A stretch of 45,373 nucleotides of DNA from Chloroflexota bacterium. GTDB lineage: Bacteria > Chloroflexota > Dehalococcoidia > Bin125. A program made the translations under genes and the position numbers. A model generated the notes under the pieces. That model was not told the origin of the DNA. It worked only from the letters and a program-made list of their open reading frames with translations, and did not search any database. The DNA is taken from the NCBI GenBank assembly GCA_028873865.1, contig JAPPNI010000035.1:1-45373 (forward strand), in the 5' to 3' direction. This document shows positions 18,027-26,493 of the stretch, piece by piece (position 1 is the first letter of the stretch; every line of letters begins with the position of its first letter).

Positions 18027-19226
18027 ATGACCAGACCATTGCTTGAGGGCATTCGCGTGCTCGACTTCACCCAGTTTCAGCAGGGGCCGTCGGCGACGGT
18101 GCTGATGTCCGACCTTGGGGCGGAGGTGATCAAGATTGAGCGGCTCGAGGTGGGCGATCCTTCTCGGCACGTGGGTCGGCGCGAGGACGGGTTTTCGCAG
18201 TACTTCCATACTCATCACCGAGGCAAGCGGAGCATCGCGGTCGACCTGCGTTCGGTGGAGGGCCGTGAGCTGATCCATGAGCTGGTCAAGCGGGTCGATG
18301 TGGTGACCGAGAACTTCAAGCCGGGCGTGATGGGGCGGCTGGGTCTTGGCTGGGACGATCTGAGGGCGCTCAACCCGCGGCTGGTGTACGCGAGCGCGAG
18401 CGGGTTTGGACCGAAGGGTCCGCGGGCGAATGCGACGTCCTGGGCGTCGGTGGCGGGGGCGGCCGGGGGCGGGATGTGGCCCAACGGCGTGCGGGGCGAG
18501 AACGGGGTGAAGCCGTACGGGAATGTGGCGGCGCCCGATCCGGACCAGACGGGCGGGATGATCTTCGCCTTTGCGATTGCCAGCGCGCTGGTTGCTCGGG
18601 AGCGGACGGGCGAGGGCCAGCTGGTGCAGACGTCGCTGTACGGCAGCCAGATCTGGGGCCGGGCTCCGGCGATCAATGCGATCGCCAACGGCAACATCGT
18701 GCCCTCGGCGCGGAACATGCCGATTTCCAACATGTTCACGCTGCAGGCACAGGGGTCGGACGGTGACTGGCTGTTCGTGGGGTACATCACCGACCGCTGG
18801 GTACCGATGTGCCGGGCGCTGGAGCGCGAGGACCTGGTGACGGACTCCCGGTTCAGTACGCTGGCCGACCGGAACGCCAACCTAGAGGAGTTGCGGGGCG
18901 AGGTGGCATCGACGATTGCGACTCGACCGGCGGCTGACTGGCCGTCGCGGTTCGACGTCGAAGAGGTGCCGAGCACGCTGATCCAGGACTACCCGATGAT
19001 CGCCCGAGACGAGCAGGCGGCGGCGAACGAGTACATCGTCCAGTACGAGGACGCGCGGTTCGGGACGCTGACCACGGTGGGTTCGCCGATCCGGGCGAAC
19101 GGCGTGCAGGGCCGGGTGCAGTGCCTGGGTCCGGAGCTGGGCCAGGACACGGACGCGCTGCTCGAAGAGATCGGCTGCGCTCCCGAGGCGATTGCTCGGC
19201 TGCGGGAGGCTGGCGTCGTTGGCTAG
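18027..19226 (+). CDS. Class III (CaiB/BaiF) CoA-transferase
   Basis: A 399-residue family III CoA-transferase, which moves CoA between carboxylic acids through an aspartyl-CoA thioester. GIRVLDFTQFQQGPSATVLM at residues 8-27 and LGAEVIKIER near 30-39 are the standard opening. Asp173 in PDPDQTGG is the best candidate for the catalytic aspartate. Donor and acceptor acids are unknown. I chose the ATG at 18027, preceded by CGGAGGA, rather than longer forms that would extend into repeat-like sequence. This is one of three paralogous CoA-transferases in the window; the other two begin at 23104 (minus) and 37099 (plus). Confidence 0.92.
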   Translation: MTRPLLEGIRVLDFTQFQQGPSATVLMSDLGAEVIKIERLEVGDPSRHVGRREDGFSQYFHTHHRGKRSIAVDLRSVEGRELIHELVKRVDVVTENFKPGVMGRLGLGWDDLRALNPRLVYASASGFGPKGPRANATSWASVAGAAGGGMWPNGVRGENGVKPYGNVAAPDPDQTGGMIFAFAIASALVARERTGEGQLVQTSLYGSQIWGRAPAINAIANGNIVPSARNMPISNMFTLQAQGSDGDWLFVGYITDRWVPMCRALEREDLVTDSRFSTLADRNANLEELRGEVASTIATRPAADWPSRFDVEEVPSTLIQDYPMIARDEQAAANEYIVQYEDARFGTLTTVGSPIRANGVQGRVQCLGPELGQDTDALLEEIGCAPEAIARLREAGVVG

Positions 19227-19233
19227 GGCGTGG

Positions 19234-20205
19234 TCAGGCTGCGGCTGGATCCTCCGAGGCTGAGGCGAGCTGGGCTAGCTGGGCGAGGAGGGCCTGCTTT
19301 TTCTCGACGAGACGCTGGGCGCGCTTGCGACTGGGGTGCCAAGGGTTGTGCTGGGGGTAGTCGTTGAGCCAGTCGCGGTGACTCAACGCCTGCTGGAGCT
19401 CGCGATCGACGTTATCGATGGCCTTCTGGATGGTCTGGACCTCCTGGTTGGATTGCGGCGGAGAATTTTGGCCGGAATCGGCGGAAACAGCGTCCTGAGC
19501 TGGGTCCGGGGCCGATTCCTGTTCGGTTTTGTTCGATTTTGTTCGGATCCGGTCGGTTTCGTCGGTCCGAGTCAGGGTCTCGTTCGATGCAGGCGGGGCG
19601 GCAGCAGCGACGGGAACGGGAGGCGCGGAGACTTGCGGGCGGGCGGCTTCCGCGGCCGCCGGCTGGGCGTCTTCACCGAGCACCGATTCGGGTTCCGGAA
19701 TGGGAACCGGTATTGGCGGGCAGTAGAGAACGACATCCGGGTTGGGGCGTCCGGCGGGTAGCTGCCGGGGCGGTTCCTGGCTCTGGCGTTGTTCGGCTTC
19801 GGTCGGTGGGAACCTGCGGTCGGGGACTGCATAGCGATTGCCGTAGCGGTCGATGTGGACGGAGCCGTCGGTGAGCTGTCCGATGCGCACGGCTTCGTCG
19901 TGCTGGAATCCCGGGAGCGCGGCCAGCAACAGGCGGAATTCACGCATGGAGGTGATCCGGCGAGGGTGGTCGTCGGCCTCGACATCGGCGAGGTGGATGG
20001 CGTGGGTGACGATCTGGTCGGCGGCGAGCTCGCGCATCAGGTCATAGCGGAAGAGCTCGTAGTCGCGGAGGTAGCCGGCGACGGTGGAGTGGGCACAGCC
20101 CATGATGCGAGCGATCTCGCGTAGGGTAAGTCCCTGTTGTCGGAGCTGATGGGCCTCGAGGATGCGGGCCCGCCGAGCCGGGTTCGGGAAGTGTGGATAG
20201 GACAT
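19234..20205 (-). CDS. Helix-turn-helix DNA-binding protein with low-complexity linker
   Basis: This 323-residue protein starts at 20205, with an ideal AAAGGAGTGA before the ATG. Residues about 11-50 form a resolvase/Tn3-like HTH: ARILEAHQLRQQGLTLREIA then MGCAHSTVAGYL. Residues 50-125 are a compact, unknown domain ending in DGSVHIDRYGNRYAVPDRRF. Residues about 135-250 are Pro-, Gln-, Thr- and Glu-rich low complexity, and the C-terminus is a coiled-coil-like helix (QKAIDNVDRELQQALSHRDW). I do not recognise the family. It may be a transcription factor or a phage- or plasmid-derived protein. The low-complexity DNA contains a 10-bp-phased repeat (19519-19546), and a GAAC-N5-GTTC palindrome overlaps its promoter. 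Confidence 0.7.
   Translation of the reverse strand: MSYPHFPNPARRARILEAHQLRQQGLTLREIARIMGCAHSTVAGYLRDYELFRYDLMRELAADQIVTHAIHLADVEADDHPRRITSMREFRLLLAALPGFQHDEAVRIGQLTDGSVHIDRYGNRYAVPDRRFPPTEAEQRQSQEPPRQLPAGRPNPDVVLYCPPIPVPIPEPESVLGEDAQPAAAEAARPQVSAPPVPVAAAAPPASNETLTRTDETDRIRTKSNKTEQESAPDPAQDAVSADSGQNSPPQSNQEVQTIQKAIDNVDRELQQALSHRDWLNDYPQHNPWHPSRKRAQRLVEKKQALLAQLAQLASASEDPAAA
19519..19546. repeat. 10-bp-phased TGTTC repeat, copy 1 (inside the HTH gene)
   Basis: Three units GTTCGGTTTT, GTTCGATTTT and GTTCGGATCC start at 19521, 19531 and 19541, exactly one helical turn apart; two weaker units follow to about 19570. Read on the other strand, 24 of 26 bases match the repeat at 40106-40131. It encodes part of the low-complexity linker of the HTH protein. 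Confidence 0.55.
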
Positions 20206-20239
20206 GAGAGTCACTCCTTTGTGCTGTTCTTGCTTTAGT

Positions 20240-20252
20240 GAACTATATGTTC
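20240..20252. promoter_or_regulatory. GAAC-N5-GTTC palindrome in the HTH gene promoter
   Basis: The arms GAAC and GTTC are separated by TATAT and lie 35-47 bp upstream of the HTH gene. A minus-strand TATAGT overlaps the element and could be a -10 box. Another TGTTC occurs at 20225-20229. A dimeric repressor, perhaps the HTH protein itself, could bind here; this is inference. Confidence 0.35.
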
Positions 20253-20454
20253 TGTTGGGACTTTTGGGTAGGGGGATGTGTTGCCCAGGTATCTTTTGGG
20301 ATTGGTACGGGAGGATTGGTGGATTGTTCAGGAGGGCTCTGGCATGGGCGGCTACTGGCGGAATTCGGTTCGCGGCTCTGAAGCCGGGGCAGCGCCCTTT
20401 CAGCCCCCGCATCACGCGCGGGCAGGCTTCGGCGGCTTCTCCCTATTGGGGGGC

Positions 20455-20934
20455 TCAGCAGGGCGTTGAGGCCGGTATCTCGTCGATGATGTCGTTGGCC
20501 AGCTGGAGTTCGCGCAGGTAGCAGATGACCTGATTGATCTCGTCCAGTGACAGACCTTCGACGGCGGGCATGTTGCCGAAGTCCCAGTGATGAGCGCGCA
20601 CGCCCCGGGCGACGGCGATGACGAAGCTGGCGTTGCCGTGATGACCCGGTTCGTAGATCTGGTGGACCAGCGGAGGACCTTGCGAGGTGCCGGAGGCGTT
20701 CGCTCCGTGACACATTGAGCAGTTAGCGCTGAACAGCTTCTCACCGGCGAGGCCGGTGGCGGAATGCTCGCTCCTGGTCAACGACGCCGGTTCAGCGTCC
20801 TGAGCTTCCTGCATCTGTGCCGCTTCGTATTCGTGCTCATCCTGACCGGCGCAGGCTGCGAAGGAGAGCGCGACGCAGATCGACAGCGCCGCGAGAGCGA
20901 GTAACCGCAGCATCCATTGGCGTTCGCGGGCCAT
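20455..20934 (-). CDS. Lipoprotein c-type cytochrome
   Basis: A 159-residue monoheme cytochrome c. Residues about 8-28 are a hydrophobic signal ending in SFAAC, a lipobox, so Cys28 is probably lipidated and the protein anchored on the outer face of the membrane. The heme site is CSMCH at 72-76 and Met122 in FGNMPAVEG is the likely sixth ligand. An acidic Gln/Glu-rich linker separates anchor and heme domain. It should carry single electrons, probably between a membrane complex and a dehydrogenase or oxidase, but no partner is adjacent. I chose the ATG at 20934, which has GGAGG 5 bp upstream, over a GTG 12 bp earlier. Confidence 0.88.
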   Translation of the reverse strand: MARERQWMLRLLALAALSICVALSFAACAGQDEHEYEAAQMQEAQDAEPASLTRSEHSATGLAGEKLFSANCSMCHGANASGTSQGPPLVHQIYEPGHHGNASFVIAVARGVRAHHWDFGNMPAVEGLSLDEINQVICYLRELQLANDIIDEIPASTPC

Positions 20935-20988
20935 CGCGACCTCCACCTGGTGACCACACTATCCAATGGCGCTCGCCGGGTCGGGGAC

Positions 20989-21870
20989 TCAGAGCGCGGG
21001 CAGGCGGTCTTCGACCTGGGCGAGGAGGCGGGCGGCGTTTTCTCCTAGCCAGGCTTCCTTGACATGGTCTTTGAGGGGGAGTTCCTGGAGTTCCTGGACG
21101 GCCCTCTGGTAGGGGATCATGTTGTCGGTGGCGAAGAGGACGCGGTCGCTGAGGAGGGAGGAGTTGCCGTACTGCATGAGGGTCTCCCAGCCGGTGCCGG
21201 GGGCGCCGATGTAGCGGGGCGCGACCGCTCCGATCTCGATGTAGACGTTGGCGTGCTTCCAGGCGATGGCGACGAGCTCGTTGACCCAGGGCCAGCCGCC
21301 GTGGTTGGCGACGATGGTGAGGTCGGGGAAGTCGCAGGCGATTTCGTCGAGGTAGAGCGGACGGCCGTATTCGATCGGGCGGTCGTTGGAGAAGTTGATC
21401 GAGGAATGGATGGTGACGGGAACGCCGAGTTCCTGGCACTTGGCGTAGAGCGGGTAGAAGCGCTTGTCGTTGGCGAGGACGCGGTAGGAGAAGGGCTGGA
21501 GGTTTACTCCTTTTGCGCCACGCTCACGGACTTCCTGCTCGACGACGACGGCCATGTTGTCGCCGGCGGCGGGATTGACGGTGACGTAGCCGGTGAGCAT
21601 GTCGGGATAGCCGGCGACGATGCGGTGGACGGCGTCGTTCATGGCGCGGTAGTCGCCGGCGCCCCACTCGGCCTGGAGGACGGCGCGGTCGATGCCGGCT
21701 TCGGCGATGGCGGCGACCATGGCCTGGGCGTCGGCGCCGCCGCCGCGCTCGCGAGTGTAGATGCGGTTGTAGTTGGAGAGGTAGCTGCGGTCGCTGAAGC
21801 GTTCGTCGCCGGAGGGAGCGGCGTACTCGCGCGGCGGCAGGGTGACCCGGAAGTCGATGATCTCTGGCAT
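20989..21870 (-). CDS. Amidohydrolase_2-type protein lacking the N-terminal HxH
   Basis: This 293-residue TIM-barrel protein belongs to the amidohydrolase-related family, with VTIHSSINFSND near residues 155-166, TIVANHGGWPWVNE near 189-202 and VLFATDNMIPYQR near 246-258 supplying the strand-end His, His and Asp. The expected first-strand Asp-x-His-x-His reads D6-F-R-V-T10, so both N-terminal metal-binding histidines are missing. It may bind metal differently or have lost hydrolase activity. GGAG lies 5 bp before the ATG at 21870. It follows the CoA-transferase gene on the same strand by 16 bp, which suggests a shared catabolic pathway. Confidence 0.72.
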   Translation of the reverse strand: MPEIIDFRVTLPPREYAAPSGDERFSDRSYLSNYNRIYTRERGGGADAQAMVAAIAEAGIDRAVLQAEWGAGDYRAMNDAVHRIVAGYPDMLTGYVTVNPAAGDNMAVVVEQEVRERGAKGVNLQPFSYRVLANDKRFYPLYAKCQELGVPVTIHSSINFSNDRPIEYGRPLYLDEIACDFPDLTIVANHGGWPWVNELVAIAWKHANVYIEIGAVAPRYIGAPGTGWETLMQYGNSSLLSDRVLFATDNMIPYQRAVQELQELPLKDHVKEAWLGENAARLLAQVEDRLPAL

Positions 21871-21886
21871 CACGTCTCCATCGTTG

Positions 21887-23104
21887 CTAGGGAATGGCGC
21901 CTGACTGCTTCATAGCGGCGATCTTGTCCCAGTCGTAGCCGAGTTCTTCCAACACCAGTTCGCTGTGCTCGCCGAGGTCGGGGGCGCTGGAGTAGTTGTC
22001 GTTGGAGGCCCGTTCGAGCTGGAAGGGCACGCCGAGAATCTTGAAGTCGCCGGCGGACTTGTGCTCCATGGTGCGTACGTAGCCGTTGGCCGCGGCCTGA
22101 GGATCGTTGGCGATTTCGACCGAGTCGGCGGCCGGGGCCCAGGGGAAGTCGTTGGCGTCGAAGATCGCGGCCCAGTGGTCGCGGGGATGCTCGGCGATTC
22201 GTTGCTCGATCACCTCGACGGCTTCGCGCATGTGCCGGCGGCGGTCGGCGGCCTCGGCGAACCGCGGGTCCCGGGTGAGGAGCGGCTGGTCGATGGCCTC
22301 GGCGAAGGGGCGCCAGAAGCGCTCTTCCTGGATCATGGCGAGCTGCATCCACTTGCCGTCGGCGGCGCGGTAGGAGTTGTAGAGCGGGTTGAAGGCGGCG
22401 TAGCGGTCGGAACGGGGGAAGTTCTGTCCGGTGGCGAGCGCGCCCTGGATCGCGAAGCCATTGGCCCAGATACCGCCGCCGTAGAGCGAACAGGTGACGA
22501 ACTGACCCTGGCCGGTCAGCCCGCGCTGGTAGAGGGCGGCGAAGATGGCGGTGGAGATGTTCATCGCGCTGGGGAGGTCGCCCATCGCGCCGACGAGGCG
22601 GACCGGCTCGCTGTCGGGCGGTCCGAGGGTCTCCATGAAGCCGCCGCGAGCCCAGTAGGCCAGTTCGTCGAAGGCGGGGCGGTCGATGTCGGGGCCCTCG
22701 GTGCCGTAGCCGGTCGCGTGGGCGTAGATCAGCCGGGGGTGGTCCTGCTTGAGGGAGGCGTAGTCGATGCCGAGGCGCTCGAGTGCGCCGCGTCTGAGGT
22801 TAACGAGGAAGACGTCGGCGTCCTCGAGGAGCCTGTGCAGGACCTCGTTGCCCTCGGGGGTGCGGACGTTGAGGGCGATGCTTCGCTTGTTGCGGTTGGC
22901 GATCTCGAAGACCCAGTCGACGCCGTCGTGGAGTCGGTGGATGAGGCCGCGCATGGGGTCGCCCTCGTGGGGCTCGATCTTGATGACGTCGGCGCCCATC
23001 TCGCCGAGGATGCAGGCGCTCATCGGGCCGAAGAGCCAGGTGGCCATCTCGACGACTTTGAGGTCCTTGAGCAGCGGTTTCGGTTGGATCTGGTCGTCGG
23101 ACAC
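21887..23104 (-). CDS. Class III (CaiB/BaiF) CoA-transferase
   Basis: A 405-residue family III CoA-transferase. LKVVEMATWLFGPMSACILG at residues 15-34 and MGADVIKIEPHEGDPMRG near 36-53 are typical, and Asp176 in GAMGDLPSAM is the expected catalytic aspartate. It likely transfers CoA to or from a carboxylic acid; the adjacent hydrolase-fold gene, 16 bp downstream, may process the product or precursor. The start is GTG at 23104, with GGAGGAGG about 10 bp upstream. It diverges clearly in sequence from the other two CoA-transferases in the window, so these are old paralogues, not recent copies. Confidence 0.92.
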   Translation of the reverse strand: MSDDQIQPKPLLKDLKVVEMATWLFGPMSACILGEMGADVIKIEPHEGDPMRGLIHRLHDGVDWVFEIANRNKRSIALNVRTPEGNEVLHRLLEDADVFLVNLRRGALERLGIDYASLKQDHPRLIYAHATGYGTEGPDIDRPAFDELAYWARGGFMETLGPPDSEPVRLVGAMGDLPSAMNISTAIFAALYQRGLTGQGQFVTCSLYGGGIWANGFAIQGALATGQNFPRSDRYAAFNPLYNSYRAADGKWMQLAMIQEERFWRPFAEAIDQPLLTRDPRFAEAADRRRHMREAVEVIEQRIAEHPRDHWAAIFDANDFPWAPAADSVEIANDPQAAANGYVRTMEHKSAGDFKILGVPFQLERASNDNYSSAPDLGEHSELVLEELGYDWDKIAAMKQSGAIP

Positions 23105-23188
23105 GGGCGCGGCCTCCTCCGGCGGGCGTTGGCCTTCAGAGGCTAACCGCTCGGCGGTTGGGAGTCGCGGCTCGGGGCAGGGGAACGG

Positions 23189-23620
23189 TCAGCGGAGGGC
23201 TTCTTCAATCTGGCTGATGTGCTCGTCGCGATGCGGGGCGCGGTCGATGGCGTAGGCCTTGCCGGAGGTCCGGAGGTCGTTGAGCTGGTCGGCGGTGAGG
23301 GTGGTGACGATCTGGTCGAGGTCCTGTGCTGCGTTGACGGCAGCCTCGCCGATGGTGGCCGGGTCGAATGCGGCCGCGATCAGTTCGAGGGCATCGTTGG
23401 TGGCGAGATCCTCGGCGGGGAACTGATCGCCTCGGGCGAAGCGCTTGAGTGCGGCGACCTGTCGGGCGTCCCAGAAGGCGAGGTGGGCGAGCGCGAAGGC
23501 GGTGGTCCAGCCGCCTCCGAGCGAGCGCTGCAGGTCATCGTCTGCGAGCCGTGCGACCAAGGCACGAAGGCGTTCGGTGGAATCGGCGTTGGTTGAGGAA
23601 TGGTTGTCGGTTGCGGGCAC
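23189..23620 (-). CDS. DinB-like/maleylpyruvate-isomerase-N-type protein
   Basis: A 143-residue four-helix-bundle protein of the DinB/MDMPI class. The three metal-binding histidines are His46 in FALAHLAFWD and His130 and His134 in HRDEHISQ near the C-terminus, the usual spacing for this fold. Members include thiol S-transferases and mycothiol- or bacillithiol-dependent isomerases, and many have no known function. No ATG fits; I chose GTG at 23620 because GGAG lies 5 bp upstream and the product then starts just before the first helix. It follows the CoA-transferase gene's promoter region and diverges from the DUF7002 gene. Confidence 0.75.
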   Translation of the reverse strand: MPATDNHSSTNADSTERLRALVARLADDDLQRSLGGGWTTAFALAHLAFWDARQVAALKRFARGDQFPAEDLATNDALELIAAAFDPATIGEAAVNAAQDLDQIVTTLTADQLNDLRTSGKAYAIDRAPHRDEHISQIEEALR

Positions 23621-23737
23621 GTTGGCTCCGAATCCAATGGGTGGTGAGATGTGCTCAACCGTATTCGAGTCGTCCGTTGTAGGGTGTCGGCGATCAGGCA
23701 GAGGCGCTCGAGCGCCGTGGCGCGATGGGAGAGGCGG

Positions 23738-24409
23738 ATGGTGGCGGGCGAGCTGGTGGAGCGATTTGCGGCGCGGTATCCGCGGCTGTACCACATGGCG
23801 GAGTCGGGCAGTTGGCGGAGCATCTGGGAGCGCGGGTTGCTGAGCACGACGGCGTTGCTGGATCTGTTCGAGGTGAATGGATTGACGCGGCGGGAGATCG
23901 AATCGGAGTGGCGTCCGACGAGCGTCGCGATCCGGCATCCGATCCAGGGGAGCGCCGTGGTCCGCGATCAGTGGCCGATGCCGCCGGAGCACCTGGCGTC
24001 CGGGTTGGAGGGGATTCGGCCTCAGCAGTGGTACGAGTTTCTGAATGGCAAGGCGTTCCTGTGGCTCTCCGAGGATCGTCTGAAGCGGATGCTGAACGCT
24101 GTCCCGTATCGCCAGCACTCGCATGACGTCCTGACCCTGGATACTCGGTCCTTCGTCGGCGAGTACATCGAACAGATCGCGGTGTGTCCGATCAATTCAG
24201 GCTTCGCGATGCCGATGTTCGGGAAGGTGACCAAGCGATCCTTCGAGTCGTTTCAGACGATCGAGCGGCGCGCGGCGACTCGGGGCCTGGGTGGTCTGGC
24301 CGAGCTGACGGTTGCCTATGCCGCGCCGGAGGCCTGGCGCTTCGTGGAGTCGGTGGAGTCGTGGCGCGGGAAGCGGCGGCTGGAGACGATCTGGCGGCGA
24401 TCGGACTAA
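23738..24409 (+). CDS. DUF7002-family protein
   Basis: A 223-residue protein of unknown function. The family landmarks are YPRLYHMAESGSWRSIWERG at residues 14-33, LLSTTALLDLF at 34-44, then SVAIRHPIQGSAVVRDQ near 62-78, FLNGKAFLWLSEDRL near 101-115 and VLTLDTRSFV near 131-140. The order His in the first strand, a Trp-x-x-Ile helix and then a GLLST turn resembles NAD-using ADP-ribosyltransferase or phosphotransferase folds such as DarT and Tpt1; that resemblance is my inference and could be coincidental. It has a GGAGAGG just before the ATG. The PhnB-like gene follows 12 bp later, probably in one transcript. Confidence 0.7.
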   Translation: MVAGELVERFAARYPRLYHMAESGSWRSIWERGLLSTTALLDLFEVNGLTRREIESEWRPTSVAIRHPIQGSAVVRDQWPMPPEHLASGLEGIRPQQWYEFLNGKAFLWLSEDRLKRMLNAVPYRQHSHDVLTLDTRSFVGEYIEQIAVCPINSGFAMPMFGKVTKRSFESFQTIERRAATRGLGGLAELTVAYAAPEAWRFVESVESWRGKRRLETIWRRSD

Positions 24410-24421
24410 GAAGAGAGCAGG

Positions 24422-24889
24422 ATGAGCGAGATTCAGAAGATCACTCCGTACCTCTGGTACGACAACACCGCTCGCGAGGCGGTTGGGCTGTACGTTTCCC
24501 TGTTTCCGAACTCCCGCATCCTCGACGTCCAGACGATTCCATCGGGTCCCGGGGCGGAGGGAGCGATCGTGGAGTTCGAGTTGGACGGCCAGCGCATGAC
24601 GGCTTTCGACGGCGGGCCGATGTTCAGGTTCACGGAGGCGCTGTCGTTCATGGTTTCCTGCGAGACGCAGGGCGAGATCGACCACTACTGGTACGGGCTC
24701 TCGGCGGGCGGAGAAGAGCAGCAATGTGGTTGGCTGAAGGACCCGTACGGCCTGTCCTGGCAGATTGTGCCGGCGGAACTGTCGGAGTTGATGGAGGCGG
24801 CGCCCGGTCCAGTGATGGATGAACTGCTCAAGATGGGCAAGATTGAGATCGAGCCGCTGCGTCGGGCGGCCAACGACTCGGCGCGCTAG
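24422..24889 (+). CDS. PhnB-like VOC protein (3-demethylubiquinone methyltransferase fold)
   Basis: A 155-residue protein of the PhnB/'3-demethylubiquinone-9 3-methyltransferase' VOC group, despite the family name not a confirmed methyltransferase. ITPYLWYDNTAREAVGLYVS at residues 7-26 and the late GWLKDPYGLSWQIVP near 103-117 are standard landmarks. An AGCAGG Shine-Dalgarno precedes the ATG. It follows the DUF7002 gene closely. Its stop overlaps the end of the convergent amidohydrolase gene by 4 bp. Confidence 0.85.
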   Translation: MSEIQKITPYLWYDNTAREAVGLYVSLFPNSRILDVQTIPSGPGAEGAIVEFELDGQRMTAFDGGPMFRFTEALSFMVSCETQGEIDHYWYGLSAGGEEQQCGWLKDPYGLSWQIVPAELSELMEAAPGPVMDELLKMGKIEIEPLRRAANDSAR

Positions 24890-26493
24890 AGGGAGTACAG
24901 CAACTCTCCATCGACGTAGGTCTGCTGCACCGAGATCTCACGAATCGACCCCGGATCGACCAGCGTCGGATCATGGCTCAGCACCACCAAGTCAGCTCGC
25001 TTGCCGACCTCGATTGAGCCGACCTCATGGTCTCGGAACATGGCGGCGGCGGAGTTGATCGTCTGGGTTCTGAGGGCTTCGAGCGGGGAGAGGGTCTCTT
25101 CCTCAGCGATCACGTCGCCCTCACGCGAGCGACGGGCGGTGAGGCCGTAGAGGCCGATCAGCGGCTCGACCGGGGCACAGGGGAAGTCGGAGCCGGATGC
25201 GACCGTTACGCCGGCGTCGAGGAATGAGCGGTAGGGCAGCGGCGGGATGGTCAGGCCGGCGTTGGCGATGAAGTCGACGAAGCCCTGTCCGACCGAGTAG
25301 AGGAAGGCCGGCTGGTGGGAGATGATCACGCCGAGCGAGGCGGCGCGCTCCATCTGGCCGGGGTCGGCGAAGAAGAAATGCTCGATCCGGTAGCGGGCGT
25401 CGCCGCGCGGGATTTCGCGCTGGACGCGCTCGTAGGTGTTGAGGGCCTGCTCGATGGCGCGGTTGCCGAGGCAGTGGATCGCCGTCTGCAGCCCATGCGA
25501 GGCCGCGTTGAGCACGAGCTGATCGACCTCGTCCTGGTTGTAGTAGGGCTCGCCCACGTCTTCGAACGTGCCGTCGGCGTGGCACTTGCGCAGGGCGTTG
25601 GAGGGATAGACGGGGTCCATGAACAGCTTGACGATGCCGCCGCGCAGGCGGTCGGAGACATCGTCCTGGAGAAAGGCGCCGTTGGCGGCGGCCTCGGGGG
25701 CGGCGAAGAAGCCGTTGCCGCCGCGCATCTGGTGAATGACAATCGGCAGCTTGCCGCGCTCGTCGGCGAGGCGGTACATCTCGGCGCTCTCGGGCATGAC
25801 AACGGCGTCGCCGACGCTGGTGACGCCGTGCGAGAGATGACGCAGCGCGTTCTGCTCGACGAGGTCGGCCACGATCTCCGGTCCGAGCGTGTCGATGTGC
25901 GAGCGCATCGAGGCGTGATGGACCAGATCGGAGGCTCGCTCGTAGAGCATGCCGGTCGCTTCGCCGCTCTCGTCGCGCAGGATCTGACCGCCGCGCGGGT
26001 CGGGGGTTTCGAAGTTGATCCCGGCGATCGACATCGCGGCCGAGTTGGCGTAGCTGGCGTGGTAGGAGTAGTCCATCACGCAGACGGGATTGTCGGGCGC
26101 CACGTCATCGAGCTCAGATCGGGTGAGCCAGCCGCCATTGGCGTGTCGGGCGCTGTAGCCGAGTCCCCAGACCCACTGTCCGGCGGGCGTGGCCTCGGCC
26201 GCCGCGGCGATAGCGTCGAGGACGGCCGGTTTGCCGGCCAGGGGCGGGATCCGGCAGTCGACCGAGACCGGCTCGAAGGTCGTCATCGAGAAGTGGTTGT
26301 GCGGATCGCAGAAGCCAGGAATCAGGGCGCGGCCGCGCAGGTCGACGTGGGCGGCGTCGGGGCCGACTGTTTGCCGCACCTCGCCGCTGTCGCCAACGGC
26401 GATGATCTTGCCGTCGCGCACCGCAACGCCCGACGCGATCCGGTCGAGCCCATCCATGGTCAAGACGCGTCCGCCGGTGAATAGCAGTTCCAT
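24886..26493 (-). CDS. YtcJ-type amidohydrolase, paralogue A
   Basis: A 535-residue metal-dependent hydrolase of the YtcJ/NfdA group (N-substituted formamide deformylase-like, amidohydrolase superfamily subtype III). DPHNHFS at residues 63-69 supplies the HxH metal ligands, AIHCLGNRA and RIEHFFF the next two histidines, and ASGSDFP the catalytic aspartate. It probably hydrolyses an amide, urethane or formamide in the cytoplasm. GAGGAGG lies 5 bp before the ATG. It is roughly 70% identical by eye to paralogue B (31007-32623), with the same orientation. The two bracket the permease/methyltransferase/Rieske cassette. Confidence 0.88.
   Translation of the reverse strand: MELLFTGGRVLTMDGLDRIASGVAVRDGKIIAVGDSGEVRQTVGPDAAHVDLRGRALIPGFCDPHNHFSMTTFEPVSVDCRIPPLAGKPAVLDAIAAAAEATPAGQWVWGLGYSARHANGGWLTRSELDDVAPDNPVCVMDYSYHASYANSAAMSIAGINFETPDPRGGQILRDESGEATGMLYERASDLVHHASMRSHIDTLGPEIVADLVEQNALRHLSHGVTSVGDAVVMPESAEMYRLADERGKLPIVIHQMRGGNGFFAAPEAAANGAFLQDDVSDRLRGGIVKLFMDPVYPSNALRKCHADGTFEDVGEPYYNQDEVDQLVLNAASHGLQTAIHCLGNRAIEQALNTYERVQREIPRGDARYRIEHFFFADPGQMERAASLGVIISHQPAFLYSVGQGFVDFIANAGLTIPPLPYRSFLDAGVTVASGSDFPCAPVEPLIGLYGLTARRSREGDVIAEEETLSPLEALRTQTINSAAAMFRDHEVGSIEVGKRADLVVLSHDPTLVDPGSIREISVQQTYVDGELLYSL

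Noticed and set aside
13212..18278. A 5-kb open reading frame on the minus strand
   Set aside because: It lies antisense to four well-supported genes (Rieske-helical, esterase, monooxygenase, start of CoA-transferase) and its translation is Arg/His/Asp-rich without any motif. High GC content makes such antisense frames common.
19519..19570. A short CRISPR-like array
   Set aside because: Units are 10 bp without spacers, lie inside a coding frame and there are no cas genes.
20240..20252. A LexA (SOS) box
   Set aside because: Gram-positive-type boxes have GAAC-N4-GTTC; the spacer here is 5 bp and the gene is not an SOS gene.
21965..23146. A 393-codon plus-strand frame over the second CoA-transferase
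   Set aside because: Its Gly/Val/Glu-rich translation mirrors the codon bias of the real minus-strand gene.
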